Source of the DNA: Copromyces sp. CBS 386.78
Taxonomy: Eukaryota; Ascomycota; Sordariomycetes; Sordariales; Sordariaceae
Assembly (NCBI GenBank): GCA_030685235.1
Contig: MU839142.1
Location: forward strand, 22,695 to 86,694
Direction of reading: 5' to 3'
Length of the DNA stretch: 64,000 nucleotides
Every line of letters begins with the position of its first letter. Position 1 is the stretch's first letter. The notes under the pieces are model-generated. The model was not told where the DNA came from. It ran no database searches and saw only the letters and a program-made list of their open reading frames with translations. Both the position numbers and the translations under genes were made by a program. Below are positions 12,701 through 26,299 of this stretch, piece by piece.

Positions 12701-15700
12701 ATATTAGGATATAAAGGTAAAAGATTAATTTTTAAGTAAAGGTTTATAGTAAATTAGAATTATTATTTATTTACTTAGTAGTAAGGAGATTTTTTTATTA
12801 ATAATAACTTTTCTAATATATTTATTAAAACGTTTGACTATAGTAAAGTTAATTGTAAAACTATCTTTAGGGAAACGAACGAACTTTATTTTATAATCGA
12901 TATTAATTTGTTTAAGGTATAAGAAAGAATTAGTAAATAAGATATTAAATACTAAATAATTTATTACCTATATATTAGCCTTTATTTTGAGTAGGGTATT
13001 ATTTCCGTACTCGTTAATATTAGGAAAGTAGATTATAAAAGTCGCTTATTCCTTTAATTTAATAGATTTATTATTAATACTTCGTACCGTAGTAGAATAT
13101 TTTATCGATATTAAGTATTAGAATATAAATAAGATTTTGCGATTAATAATATTCCGGCTAATTCCTAGGTTGAAATAGATTTCAAAGTCCTTCTTATTGG
13201 GCTATAACCTTACGTTTATACGTAAATAAATATAATTTAAGAGGGGATTATTTACTAGATCGTTTATTGGGTAAGGTAATAACTCTTTAATTTTATAGTC
13301 GATTAGTCCGCCGGTATAGTAGGTTATATTAAGAATACGTTTTAATATCGAAGCTTTAAAAGTATTGGATAATATATATAGGTATTTTTTAATATATTTG
13401 AAGACTACGTTTTATAAAGGGTAAATTTCTTTATAATTGGTATAAGTCTTGCGAATAATAAGTAGGTTTAAGAAAGGTTTAATAGCTTCGTATTTAGAGG
13501 CCTTATATAATTTATATCCTTTTATATAGCGTTATTTAGTATAAACGGAGTTAAATTCCTTAAAGTATTTATAATAAGTTAATTTTCTATTATATACGTA
13601 ATAAATATTTAAAGCCTTACTATTTAAACCGTTGTTAGAATTCTCTATATAAGCTGTATTTTCCTTATCCGACGCCTCTTCTATTCTAGTTACGGGTGAA
13701 TTTTCTATAGTTTCGGTATAATAGGCGCGGTTACGGTTACGGCCGGCAGGTCTTTCAATACGGTCGCTGTTTCGATGGGGGCGGTTATCCTAACGGGGAC
13801 GGGTACTTTAATGGGAATTGCGTCCGGTAATACGAATATTATATTAAGTAGAACGAGAATTATAATTGTAAAATCGGTTGCGATAGGTATTGTTATAAAT
13901 CGTAGAAGTTGTAGGATTTATAAGGGCGCCGGTAATTATATTAGTAATATTTTTAATAAATAATTTTAGTTGAATATTAGGGTATTTATTTTTAACGTTA
14001 GAAATAAGAAGTTTATGGGAATTATTAATTTTAATTAAATAATCGGTTAGGAAACCGCTTTTATGAGGCGGGCGTAGAAGGGTTTTAATACAGGTATTTA
14101 AATTAGCTTAAATATATATAGCGATATTGTACTAGTTATCTTCTATTTTAAAAAGTATACTTATAATACGGGTGAGGCGTAGTTTTTTGAGGGTATAAGT
14201 AGAAATTGCGTTTTCGTTTGCTGTAATATCTTTAAGGGAGATAATACCTTAGTTGAATTTGCGGGTCGCGGTGGTTAAATCGGGATAGAAACGAATAATA
14301 ATAAGATTATATATATTTACTAATCTTTTTTTATATATTACTATCCGTTAAGTGGGCTTAAATTGGTTATTCTATTAAAGAAGTATAATACCTTTTAGTA
14401 GAGCGGAAAAATAGCGGATAAATTATTTTTCAATTTTAGATATAGATTGAGGGTAGTCCTTTAAAATAGATATTACGCGTTCGATAAATATGGTTGCGTT
14501 AGTATAAATAATGTTTTTACTATTATAAACTATATTTAAATCGTTAAGGTTAGAGTAATACGGGTTAAAATAGCTGATTTAATTTTAACCTCCTTATAGC
14601 GGGGGTATAATTTAGGATATTTAATTCTTAGGTCTCTTCCGCTGGGGGGGCTAGGAAGGCTATTTTTACCGAGAGGACTGGGGGGGCCTCTTCCTCCTCT
14701 ACTAAGGGAATTAAGAGGATTAGGAAGATTATTACCGCCGGGTAGTTTATTATTAGTAGTGCCGAAAATTATTATGGCGAGCTTGGCGAATTTAGCCTTA
14801 ATATCCTTTTTTATATTTTTAAATTCCTTAAAGAATTATTTAGTTTAATTTATAGGGGCGGGATTAAACGTAATAAATTTGTGAAATCCCGGAGGAATAA
14901 GCTTTATAGAGACTGGGGTAAAATTAGAAATATATAATTTAGCGGGCTTATAGCTGTAAGTCGGGAGGGGAATATAGTTATAAGGGTTAGGTTAGTATCC
15001 GGGGTTTATTTAATATTTAAGAGGAAATCCTACGTTGGGTAGGATTTAAATAAGTAATTTAAAGGTTGGACGCTAATTAAAATCTTTGATTATCGGTTTA
15101 AGAAGTATAATTTTACGGAAGTTTAGGTTATAAATAAGATTCGCAATTTAGAAACCGATTATTAGAATAGTAATAATAGGAGGGGTCCAAAATCCTATAT
15201 ACTTATACTATTCTTTAGCGGATTCGGGGGCAGGGGGGAGCGGAGTAGGGGTATAACTACTTATTCCCAACGTATAATATTATATTATATTATACTTAGT
15301 TAATTATAATTTCGGGGCTACCCCAAGTTTAAAGTTATAAAGGGTAGTACTATCTTTTAATTTAGGATAATATCCCGGAATAAAGTTTGTACGGAGAGTT
15401 TTAGTTGTGAAAAATTAATTTAATTTAATTTTAATTCGCTTATTAGCCTTATTTATTTATTTAAATTCGAATTGGAGTAATACGAGGTTAGTATATAAAA
15501 AAATAACTTTATTATTTATAACGAATATATTATTATTAATTTAGAAGATTTTACTATTTAACGTTATAACGTTCTAATTTATTAAAAAGATATTTTTCTT
15601 TATACTTTCATAGATAAGGCGGATATCTTTAAATTGTTAATTAATATAGATAGTTAGGCCTTTAATATTTTTGTTTATAATATCGATTTAATTTATTAAA

Positions 15701-16950
15701 TTGGCGAAGTTGCGGCTTTATTGTTCTTTAATAAAGGTGGATTTATTAATAAGGTATTATATTATACGACTGTTAATGCCTAATTATTTAGAGGTTTTAG
15801 GGTATTTTAAATTAAATACGGTTTTATATTCCGATTTGTAAAATATAATAATTTCTTCTACTTTATAATTATAAAGGTCGTTACGTCCTATTATTATAAA
15901 TTTACGGTTGTATCGTATAGAAGGCCGATTTTTAATAGGGCGATATTTAAAATACGAAGCGTTATCGCCAATATTCGGAATGAAATTTTAAGGGATTTTA
16001 GCAATACTACTACTAAAGATGTTTTTAGCTATATTAGTAATATTTTATAATTTGGACGGCGAAGCGGGCTAAGTTTTAGGGATTTTAACGGCTTTATTTT
16101 TAGAAATTTCGGTAGGTTTATTATTCGTAGAAATATTTAAAGGCGGCGGCGTAAGGGTCGGTCCGTACTATATTATTAATTTAATATAAAACGTTTTAAT
16201 TGGCAAGTAGGACGGTATAAATTACAGTACCGGAGGTTTAAGCGGTAGCGACGGAGGTAGGGGAAGGAGTAAATTTATTTTAAAAGGCTATTTAGTAAGC
16301 GAATTTAATTTAATATATAATTATTTTTTAATTAGTAAATTCGTTTATTTAATTTCCTAAAATAAGTTAATCGGAGGAGCTTACGCAATTAGTTAAATAA
16401 GGGGTAGTCGGCTACTAGATTAAATTTTAGATTATTTTATAATAGTGCCGTCGGAATTGATAGGGCTATTATAAGGTTCGCCCTAATTATTAGGCTAGTA
16501 GGCGGCTATATTATTATTATTTAATTAAAATTAAGACGTAAATTAGTCCTAATTTATAGAATATTTAATTATAATCGTAATAAATAACGGGTATTAGAAA
16601 TATTGAAAATAATAAGTAAAATAGTAAATAGGATAGAGAGAAGTACGTTTGAAAGTTAGGTAATTAGTAAATGGGGTTACCCTTTGCGTCGAAGCTTATA
16701 GGTATTCGGATTAGGGTAGTATGGTATTTAATACTTTAGTCGATATAAACTAATACGAATAAAATAGAATAATATAATAAGAGGGGGGAAGCGCGGAGGG
16801 GGGGGGGAGAAGTATAAAGGAAGGAGAGAAAGGATTTAGAGACGTAATAGTAATAGATTAATAAATTATTTATTATTTTACGATCGTAGGGTCGATATCT
16901 TACGATATAGGGTCTTGCAATTAGAGGCTTAAAGAATTTACTTAATTGAA
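12700..16950 (-). pseudogene. Element D gag and protease remnant
   Basis: Minus-strand sequence between the 5' LTR (17030-17346) and the reverse transcriptase. Near 13,700-13,900 it encodes an Arg/Asn/Pro-rich segment (RNSDRIERPAGRNRNRA), the basic nucleic-acid-binding end of gag in this Gypsy type. The protease is placed at about 12.7-13.6 kb by position. A plus-strand open frame at 13,775-13,963 is only the antisense of this basic segment. Stops are frequent throughout. Confidence 0.65.
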
Positions 16951-17029
16951 ATTAATTAATTTACTTATTTAAAAGTTCTAATCGGAGTTTGGTCTAGTCT
17001 ATTAATTATTGATAATTATAGCTATTATT

Positions 17030-17346
17030 TAATACGGGTAACCTAAGTTTGCTTTATAAATACAATAATAGTATTTGAAAGCGTTGTGAAAAATAATATT
17101 GAAGGAAGAATTAGGAGCCGAAGGTTCGCCTAGAGGGCGAGCCTTTTATATAGGCTCCCTTATTTTATTAGAAGATCTATAGTAGATCCCTGACCGTGTC
17201 GCGCGGGCGCGTACTATTCAATTGGAATAGTACAACCCAGGCGACCGCCTTCGTATAGGTGACCATGAGGGTGGTCTAGTCACGTGACTGGGCACTCTTA
17301 TAGCCCTATGTAATCTATATACCTAATTTACACATATCCGGTATTA
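17030..17346 (-). repeat. Element D 5' LTR
   Basis: This 317-bp LTR is the partner of 1581-1897. It is less mutated at its right end (GTGACCATGAGGGTGGTCTAGTCACGTGACTGGGC) than the left copy. TSD CTAAT follows at 17347-17351. Confidence 0.93.
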
Positions 17347-17351
17347 CTAAT

Positions 17352-18335
17352 TTATTATTAGAAAGCACTTCTAAAGGCTACTATAATAATTTCGCTTATT
17401 ACCTTTTACGATTTTAACTATCCTTATTAAAATTTATAATAAGGATTAATATTAATATACTATAGTAGTATTAAATAAATTAAGAACCTAGTCGCTATAA
17501 CCTTTTTTAATTTACTTTACTAAATTTATTTCGCCTTTTATATAGTTCGGGTATAAAGTTTTTAATCCTTTTTATTATTTGTTTTCCCTTTTATTATCCC
17601 CTCTTACCCTCCCTTTACCCTTTTTTAGTTTCTAGTTTCCCTTTTTTAAGTCTTCTAAATTTTCTAGTTTTTGGTTTCTAGTTTCTAATTTCCCTTTTCT
17701 AGGTTTTCTAGTTTTTAATTTCTAATTCCTAGTTTCCCTTTTCTAGTTTCCCTTTTTTAGTTTCTAATTATCCCTTTTTTTATTAACCTATTTCCTTAAG
17801 GATAAAAGGCCTTCTTTTTAACTTCTAATAAATTTTTTCCTACGATTTTACAAATTTATTTTAATAATCCGACGAACTTCTTTTAACAATTTTACGAATT
17901 TCCAACCAAATTCGCACGATTTTCCTTTTTTATTTAGACGAAAATTTAAAAATATTCCCGCCGATAATAATAATATTAAAATTAGCAATTTCCAATTCTA
18001 TTATCCAAATTTAATTTAAGTACTAAATTAGTATTATTAGCGACTAATTTAATAATTAGCCCGATAGCTAATTCGGTACTACTAATACCGTTAATACTAT
18101 TAATATTATTAATATTATTAATAGTATTAGTAATATTAGTAAATACTACCTTTAAAAATATTATTACTAATTAATAAAATATTTTTAATAGTAGAATTCG
18201 AATATTAGTAAATCTATTTTAAAATATTTAATATTATTTATTATTAGCCTTCCTAACGAAAGCGAATTATTAAATTATATATATTAGATATTTTTAATAT
18301 TATTACTATTAGAAAGGCTAATTATAATAAGTTAA
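17352..18335. other. Base-layer DNA with polypyrimidine tract
   Basis: This stretch lies between elements D and A. From about 17,566 to 17,790 it is nearly all C/T, with repeated TTTCTAGTTTCCC and TTTTCTAGTTTTT words. Around 18,090-18,150 it has a TAATACTATTAATATTATTAAT run. The same order (polypyrimidine tract, then a TAATACTATTAATATTA run) recurs at 57,590-58,070. No coding content was recognised. Confidence 0.6.
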
Positions 18336-18340
18336 ATTAG

Positions 18341-18685
18341 TGTTACAGGGTTATTTGTAACTGATTAACCGTTCTATATCGCTGCCTTTACTACGGTAAT
18401 AGTTGCCGGGTTAATAACATGCTCTAATTGGCTATAGAGACCTAGTATAGCAGATGCGGCTGAACGTATTTAATATTTGACTAGTTGCGGTTATTAGCCT
18501 ACCCTTATCGCTAAAGCTATATAAACTATATTAGTTTATAGGATAATCTATAGGATAATTAGGCTATATAGGCTATATGCTTATTATATATAGATAGCTA
18601 TTAGGGCTCCTTTAAATAGTTTCCTCTTCCTCGTATAATTATAAATATTTTTATAAATATTTAATATTCGCTTTGCCCTATAATA
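18341..18685 (+). repeat. Element A 5' LTR
   Basis: It starts TGTTACAGGG and ends CCCTATAATA, from an original ...GTAACA that mirrors the start. The partner is at 55719-56062. This copy keeps the terminal TG. Confidence 0.94.
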
Positions 18686-18779
18686 ATTAATTATATTTAA
18701 TTATTACGTTACGAACGTATATTTTTTTAAACGTATATTATTTAATATAATTAAGCGACGTTATTAATTGCTAAAGAAT

Positions 18780-20640
18780 AAGAGGTTACGAAGGCCCGAA
18801 TTTATAATTCTAAGTAATAATAATATTATTATAAACGAGGGTATCCTTTTAAACGCCCCGTAGTAAACCTAATTACTAGGATATATTATAAACAATAACG
18901 TCGAAGTACTTAATGTATTAAATTATATTAATAAATTAAAGAATTTAAGAGTATTAATAGAAAGTTCTAACCCCCCTACTAACGAAGAAGTCTACTTAGT
19001 AATTTTAAGCAGCCTCCTTCGTATTAATATAGTTACGGCTCTTATTATAGCCGTTATTTAATATTCGGCGAAGGTTAAATTTATTTATAATAGTACTTTT
19101 ATCGACTCCTTCGGCTTAACCGAAGGAAGAATATTTTAAATAATTATTAACTTTATTATCCGAATAATTAAAGTACTTAATTATTATTTTACTATTATTA
19201 TTAAAGAATTTCGGAATTTTTAATTTGAATTTTAATTTAAAAAAGAATAATATATTAATATTTTCAACGAATATAAATAAATTTTAAAAGACTTTTATTA
19301 AGTTTAGGAAGAATTTTATTAAGTTTATACTAAATTTAATAATGTATAAAACTTCGCTTAGGAAGCGTAGGTTATTTTCGTTATAAATTAATAGAATTAC
19401 TATATTATTTAAATTATTATAAATAGTAATACGGGTATAATAGGGTATTAAAAGCCGCTCTTCCCGGACCCCAAACCTTTTGTAATTATTTAAAAGGATT
19501 ATATTAAATATAATAAAATATATTTAATATAGAAGGGCTATATCCTTTCTATTTAGACTTTAAATACTATTAGGTTTTCCGACGAAAAAATTAAAATCGT
19601 TTATACGAACTACCTATTTAGCTTTAAAGTAGCTACTTTAATTAATAAAAATATTTAGAAAATCCTTATAAATTTTAATAATCCCAAGGTTTAGTAATAG
19701 AAGATAAGTATTAAATTCCTATCCTTCTTAAATATTCATTATAATAATACGGATTTACATTTGGATACCGCCCGTAAATTTAATAAATTTAAATAGGGAA
19801 ACCGTTTCTTCGCCGACTTTAAAATAAAATATATTAAAACCGTTAATTACTATAGTTTAAACAATATTATAAAAGTATATTATTTACAAAATAAAATCTT
19901 TTAGAAATTTCGTACTTTCTTTACTTATTAACGAACCTTCCTTACTAAAGACGATTTTAAAGAATAATTATTATTTTACTACGATTTCGCGTACAATATT
20001 AAAAACAACGATTATAAATCTAAATCTACTACTAGTAAGACTTTTAATTCGAATTCTAATAATAATTCGGAAAAGACCGTTAGTAAGGGAAATAATATTA
20101 TAAACTTTAATATTATTTATATTTTACATATTATTTATAGTAGTATTATTAAATATTAGAATAAAAATAATTTATATTATAAATACGGAAAAGAAGGGTA
20201 TATTATAAGGAATTACCGTAATAGTATTAATTACGGCGATCGCGGCCTTTAAATTGGTAATAGGGAGGGTTGAAGAGGTAATAGAGGAGGCTAAAGTAGC
20301 CGAAGAGGAAGTAGAGGAGGTTGGGGAAGCGGAAATTCCGGTTAAAATACCGGGAATATTAATAATAATAATAATATTAATACTAACCATCCGGCGGCTA
20401 GTTAGTAGGGGTATAGTAATAATATAAACCTCTATACTATAAACGCTAAAGAAGAAAACGAGGGCGAAAAATATTATAATAATAATATAGGTAATAATTA
20501 GGGAAATAATTAAATTCTATAAATAGTCGCCTATAGGGGCGAGAAAGGTCTATAAGTAGAAAGAAGGAGCCGCTTAGAAATTTAGAAATAATTATTATTA
20601 ATTTATTAGATAATTTCCGTTAAAATTTATTACTCTTTTC
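18780..20640 (+). pseudogene. Element A gag remnant with zinc knuckle
   Basis: A plus-strand gag region follows the 5' LTR. Near 20,165-20,215 it reads YYKYGKEGYIIRNY, a RIP-altered CCHC knuckle (C-x2-C-x4-H-x4-C) with Cys and His turned to Tyr. It is followed by a Gly/Arg-type segment. Upstream capsid sequence is Glu/Lys-rich with frequent stops. The minus-strand open frame at 20,172-20,390 is an antisense shadow of this tail. Confidence 0.78.
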
Positions 20641-21261
20641 TTCTTATTTGTCCTTCGGACTATATAAAATTTATTATATGATTTTCGTCGATAGCGGTTA
20701 TATAATATTTATTTTTATCGACTATTCTTTTATAAAGAAAAATAGATTCGCTATATTTAAACTTTTAGAACTTAAAAAATTAATTCTTATTAATAGTATT
20801 ATAAAAGGGCTTATTATTCAAGGACTTATAGCGAACCTTTATATTAGTTATTACTTAGAAAATATTACGTTCTTAATTTATAATATTTCTCCTAACTACC
20901 TTATTATTTTAGAATTACCCTAGCTTAGGAAATACGAGCTATATATTTATTAAATAGAAGGGAAGGTCTAATTTATTAATCGGTATACTAACCGATATTT
21001 CTTATTAGATTTTTCCGTTTCCTTACGGAACGCCCCCAATATATAAAACTACTTTCCTAACAATTCGCGTTACTAATTTTATACGGCGACGGTAAACGAA
21101 CGGGATAAAAGAATATTATTAAATATTTTAAAAATATTAGGTCTTTTATTTAAAATAAATAATTATATCGGCCGGATAAAAGGCGGTATAATAGATCGTT
21201 CGGTCCTAATCCCTACGGAAAGATTTATATATAGCGATATTTAGCCGCTAAAATTACTACT
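20640..21261 (+). pseudogene. Element A aspartic protease remnant
   Basis: The plus frame at 20,648-20,923 is open and reads IFVDSGYIIFIFIDYSF near its start. This matches the retropepsin DSG active site followed by the FID-x-SFA segment typical of fungal Gypsy proteases. Further on come LIIQGLIANLYI and the SPNYLIILELPQL stretch, from a YPIILGLPWL flap motif. The Asp of DSG survives. The frame is stopped at the original Trp of that last motif. Element C interrupts just downstream at 21,266. Confidence 0.82.
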
Positions 21262-21266
21262 TTACT

Positions 21267-21508
21267 TATTACAAGATTACCTGTGATAGCACCACTGGGT
21301 ACTACGTGTACAACTAGGCATAGCCAGTTATCCCCATTGGCTATTGGCCAATAGGATCGTACGTATATACTAGTAGGCCTCGGTCCTGGATCTAAGGTAC
21401 GGTATAGCCTGCCCTATATTTAGACCGCACTCCTCCCTCCTCTTTCTTTCCTTCCTCGTATAATTACGTATATTTAACTATACCCCTAATAGTATTATCC
21501 CTGTAATA
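21267..21508 (+). repeat. Element C 5' LTR
   Basis: This 242-bp LTR is the partner of 28383-28624. It is less RIP-mutated than the right copy (for example GGCATAGCCAGTTATCCCCATTGG), and the copies differ by transitions. Confidence 0.95.
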
Positions 21509-21649
21509 ATTAATTATACTTTACTATTATACTACGTGCGTATATTTTAAAATAAATTTATCGCCGCCGCCGTTGTAAGTATTTCTAACGAGCCCGCAAT
21601 TTCGTCGTACTGCGACTAAAATTAAAATCCGTCGTATAGCGATTATACT

Positions 21650-23330
21650 TCTTTTTTATTGTATTGTAATTATACCTCTTTTTCGTCGTTATAAAGTAGT
21701 TAACGGATACCGTTTATATTATAAAATAGCAGGTACTAATTAGAATAATTATAATTATTTAAATAGTAACCCCTATTATTAATTTCGACGTTGCTATTTC
21801 TATAATTAATGTTATCGTTGGCTCTAAGTACGAATAATTTTTCGAAAATGTTATAGAAACCTTTAACGGTATTGCTTTCTAATATTTAAATAATTTAATT
21901 GTAGAGGAAGTTTTTAATACCGCTTCTAAATTTGCCTAATATATTACTTTTCCCTATATTATTACTACTTTCGCCTAATTAATCTATTCGGACCTAATTT
22001 AAACTAATATATTCGCTAGCGCCGCTTAAAATTCCTTCGAAGCCGCCTATTAATAGATTATTAACTAAGAAAGTATTATTACTAATTTTTAATAAGAGTT
22101 CGCCAACCTTTAATAGGAGGCCTAGCAATTTTGTAATAACTTTATTATAATTAACGAAACTAATATTAAATTTAAAAAAACTATTGAAATTTAAATTAAA
22201 GCTTTTAAAAAAGCCGTTTATAATAAAGTTATCCTGTCCGCCTCTATCCCCGCTCCTAATTTTAACGACGAAATTACTATAGTTACCCCGAAAACCCGTA
22301 CGAATAAGGACCCCGCCGTTTATACTAGTAAGGATACTTCTGCCGTTAAGTATATTAAGGCTTTTTAGGATTGGTGTAATAAAATCCAATTATATTAATT
22401 TTAAAATACTTAATAATTCGATTAAAATAAGCGTTATAAATTTGTATAAATCCTTTCGTACTTTAGAAGTAACGCTTTTAGAATTCTATCGCCGTATATA
22501 ATATTTATTATTAAAGAGGAGGACCCGATTAAATAGAAGTAGGAGAGCGTAGAAGCCCTCTTTATTTATTTTAATATTAAATATAATTGTATAGACTTTA
22601 CTTTCGAAGTACGTTGCGATTTTAAATTATTAAAAATAATTAAAAGTATAAAATAGTTCGATTTCGAAAATAAATTTATTATTATCGTTAATAAATACGA
22701 TTTTGATAATACTATAAAGACTTATTATTTAAAAATAAAGATTATAAATAAGATCCGTAATATTATTGTTTACTAATAAGATACTTTAGCTTATAACGAT
22801 TTTAACGGTTAATTTACTTTCTATTGGAAGTTCGCTACTAATTTAAAAGAATGTGATTAGTGTAATAAGATTAATATTTACTTTAAGAACGGTACTACCG
22901 GTATTGGTAATACTATTACCCTCGAGCGTATTATTAATTAAAGTAGTACGGCTATAGATTTTAACGCTATAAAAGCTATTAACGTCCAATTATCTCGTAT
23001 AATCGATAAAGTGGTTATTAATTACTATATATAGAATAATTTTTATAAACGTTGTACTAATTTAAATTATTACGCCTATAAATACCGTAATAATATTAAT
23101 ATTGGTATCCCTAAGGAGTAGAGGGAGCGCGACCGTTGTAACCGTCGTAGTAGAAGCGGTAATAATAACTATAGTAGACTTACTATAAATTAGACTAATT
23201 ATAGTAATAATAGTAATAATAGCGTTTATATTAACGTTATTGCTACTAATAAGCCCGCTACTCTTATTATACCCCCCGTTCTAACTCCTGCCCAGCTTAC
23301 GGAGTATAGCGTAGGAAATACGCCGCCTCT
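21650..23330 (+). pseudogene. Element C gag remnant
   Basis: Plus-strand gag region between the 5' LTR and protease. Near 23,060-23,180 it reads NLNYYAYKYRNN followed by an Arg/Asn/Ser-rich tail, consistent with a decayed CCHC knuckle (Cys turned to Tyr) and a basic end. The minus-strand open frame at 21,994-22,389 lies antisense to this gag and is a shadow. Confidence 0.68.
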
Positions 23331-23399
23331 CTACAAAATCGCTTAGAAAGGCTATTGTCTATAGTAATAATAGAAGAGGAAGTAAATAATTTAATAGAT

Positions 23400-24150
23400 T
23401 TAGAAATAATTCAATTTAAAAATTCAAATTTAAATAATTATAATAATAATTCTATCTTCTTTTCTATTTAATTATTTATAGACCGCGTAATTAACGAAAT
23501 AAGTATACCGCTCTAATTAATAGCGGATATTCCGCTCTCGTTTTTATCGATCGTAGTTTTACTATTCGCTATAATATCCCGCTATTAAAGCTCTTTAAAT
23601 TAAAAGCCTTATATTTAATAAATAATATATTTAAGGATTTTATTACCTATTACTACGAAATCTAATTGCGGATCGGTTACTATATAAAAACGATTGCTAT
23701 ACTAGCCTACGACCTAGCCAACGACTATCCTATTATTTTAGGTATACTATAGTTTAAACTTTATAACCTTATAATATTATAATTAAATAGCGTTGTTACT
23801 TTTATTAATTACTATATTAACCGCTACCTTCCCGTAAACCTTTTACCTTCCTTATAATATATACCTAAAGTTTAGAAATATATTTATATATATTATTATA
23901 AAATTATACAAGGTATAACCGAGGTAATCGGCTCTAGTATACCAATTGCAAATATATTAATTATAGACCCCGCTCCCGCTACCGTTAAATATAATACCCC
24001 TAATACCCTAGATCCCGCCCCAATTACGAATATTATTACTAAAACTCCTAAGCGGACTAAGCCTACTATCTACCTACCGTACTATAGCCGGCTAACGAAA
24101 ATCCAACCCCTATTACCGTATTATAGTACGTAAAATATATTTTTCGAACG
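23400..24150 (+). pseudogene. Element C aspartic protease remnant
   Basis: The plus strand reads ALINSGYSALVFIDRSF near 23,515-23,565, from ALVDSGCSALVFID, with the catalytic Asp turned to Asn. It continues with AYDLANDYPIILGIL near 23,705-23,745, matching the YPIILGMPW flap strand. Layout and spacing match the protease of element A, so both belong to the same broad Gypsy lineage. Confidence 0.83.
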
Positions 24151-24649
24151 AATTAATTAACCCCGTAAATATTAAGGATATAACGGCCGCCAATTTTAAT
24201 TAATTATACGAGAAATATTATTTATAGGTATTCCGTACTTCGTATATAAAACTCTATAAAATTTTAGAAGAGGCTAGGGCGGAGGAGGAAACCCGAACTA
24301 AAGAAGTAGAGGGGGGCGCCCTAGAGCCTAAAGAATATGAAAACGATAAAAACGTCTTTAATAGAGGGGTAAAGATAAGAATTAAGCACAATTATAATTA
24401 TAATTATAATATACCTAATAATTTAGCGAACCTTACCCTAGAAATAGAATAAGAAATCTAGGACGGTAACGGTACTAAATATAAGAAACTACTAGGTAAG
24501 TATTATTATTTATAAATTAACGCTTACGTTAATAAAGGATTTAAAGTTACTATCCGAATAGTAAAGATTGTTAAATATATTTATTTTAATAATAATGTAA
24601 ATAAGGATTTCGAACGTTATAAGGCTATTAAATTCGCTGCTAATATTAT

Positions 24650-26200
24650 AAAGGAAAACGTAGCCAAATTTTACGAAAAAGCCGATAAATTACCTGAGAC
24701 CGACGCCTAAATTAAAGAGAAGCTTCCTAAATAATATTAGAATTACTTCGATATTTTTAAATTTCGTAACGTAATAGTCTTACCCCCTTACCGCTCTTAT
24801 AATTTTAAAATCTAATTCCGCTTAAGAGAATAAGCGCTTTATACGAAATTAAAGGCGTTTAACCCCGACGAATTAAATGTAATTAAAAAGTAGATCGACG
24901 AAAATCTCTGTAATAGGTTTATCCGTCCTTCGCAATTAGAGGCCGCTTTTTAGATCCTGTTAGTATAGAAGCTAGGCGGAGGTATTAGAATTTACGTAGA
25001 TTATAAGGGGATTAATAATATTACTTTCAAAAGCCGTTACCCGCTCCCTTTAATTAAAGAAACTTTTAACGCTATTTATAAAGTAAAAAGTTTTATTAAG
25101 TTAACTATTATTACCGCTTTTAATTATATTCGCGTTATAGAAGGATACGAATAATTAATAATATTTATTACCCGCTTTAATTTATTTAAATTACTAATCT
25201 ATTTATTCGGCTTATAAGGAGTACCCGGTATATTTTAAAACTATATTAATAATATTTTATATAATATCCTAAATATTTATATAATTACTTACTTAAATAA
25301 TATCCTTATCTTTTCGGATAACGAGGAAGAATATTAAAAGTACGTAAATAATATTCTTACCAGCTTAAAAAAGGCTAGCCTATAGATTAATATTAATAAG
25401 TGCGAGTTTTATATTAAGAAAATTAAATATTTTAAATTAATTATTATACCCGGTAATATTAAAATAAATTTAATAAAGGTTAAAGCTATTATAGATTAGT
25501 AACCCCTAACGTTAAAGAAGCTTTTATAAAAAATTTTAAGATTTGCTAACTTCTATCGTCGTTTTATTAAAAGTTTTTTAATAATAGCGGTACTATTATA
25601 CGACTTTATAAAAAAGGACGTAGAATAATTGTAGACTATAGTATAATAGTCCGCTTTTAAAACTTTAAAGGCTATATTTATTAGCGGACTAACTTTACGG
25701 ATCTACGACTAGTTTAAAAAGACGGTCGTCGAGACCGATACTTCGAATTAGGCTTTTAGAAGTACCCTTTCCTAATACGGGGATAATAGCGAATTCTACC
25801 TAATTGTATATTTCTTAATATAGTATTTAATAGCGGAGTATATTTATAATATTTATAATAAAAAGTTCTTCGCTATTGTTAAAGTATTAGAGGAGTAGCG
25901 TTTAGAATTAGAGGGTACTTAATAACTTTTTAATATTATTACCGATTATAAGAATTTAAAGACCTTTATAATAAATAAGTAGTTTATACCCTACTATATA
26001 TAATGGTTATAATTCCTATTATAATTCAATTTTTCGATCCTCTATACGTTAGGGTTATAAAATCTTCGCCCCAATATATTAAATAGGAAATTAGAGGATA
26101 TATTTTTAAATATAAACGATTATCGCCTAAAAGTATAAAACTATAAATTTATCGACCCTGCCCGCTTTAAAGAGGGGTGCCTCTTTTTATTGGCTATAAT
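24650..26200 (+). pseudogene. Element C reverse transcriptase and RNase H (broken)
   Basis: The plus strand gives a LGGGIRIYVDYKGINNI palm strand near 24,975-25,025 (from CVDYRGINNI). The catalytic box near 25,287-25,320 reads TYLNNILIFSDNEEEY, in which both Asp of YLDD have become Asn. KCEF and LANFYRRFI-like segments follow near 25,400 and 25,550. RNase H begins near 25,730 with TVVETDTSN. Trp and Gln stops are abundant. Confidence 0.87.
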
Positions 26201-26299
26201 AATTAGTAACGATTTTAATTTCGATAAAAAAATATTCCTATTATCCTTAAATACTTTAAAGGAATTAAATAAATTAACCGATAATATTATTAACGAAAA

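Larger units (their letters stand above)
1581..17346 (-). mobile_element. Element D: RIP-mutated chromodomain-type Gypsy LTR retrotransposon, split by element E
   Basis: Two 317-bp LTRs (1581-1897 and 17030-17346) share one layout and differ mainly by transitions. Both begin T(G/A)ATACGGG and end near GTATTA. A perfect 5-bp TSD, CTAAT, flanks the element at 1576-1580 and 17347-17351. Domains read on the minus strand: gag at high coordinates, then protease, reverse transcriptase, RNase H, integrase and a chromodomain close to the left LTR. Removing the nested element E leaves roughly 8.6 kb, a plausible Gypsy length. Many stop codons come from CAA/CAG/TGG-type changes, so the copy is dead. Confidence 0.93.

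Noticed and set aside
13775..13963. Plus-strand open frame of 62 codons
   Set aside because: It is antisense to the Arg-rich gag tail of minus-strand element D.
20172..20390. Minus-strand Ser/Thr-rich open frame
   Set aside because: It is antisense to the gag tail and zinc knuckle of element A.
21994..22389. Minus-strand open frame of 131 codons
   Set aside because: It is antisense to the gag of plus-strand element C; no motif was recognised and RIP removes stops unevenly between strands.
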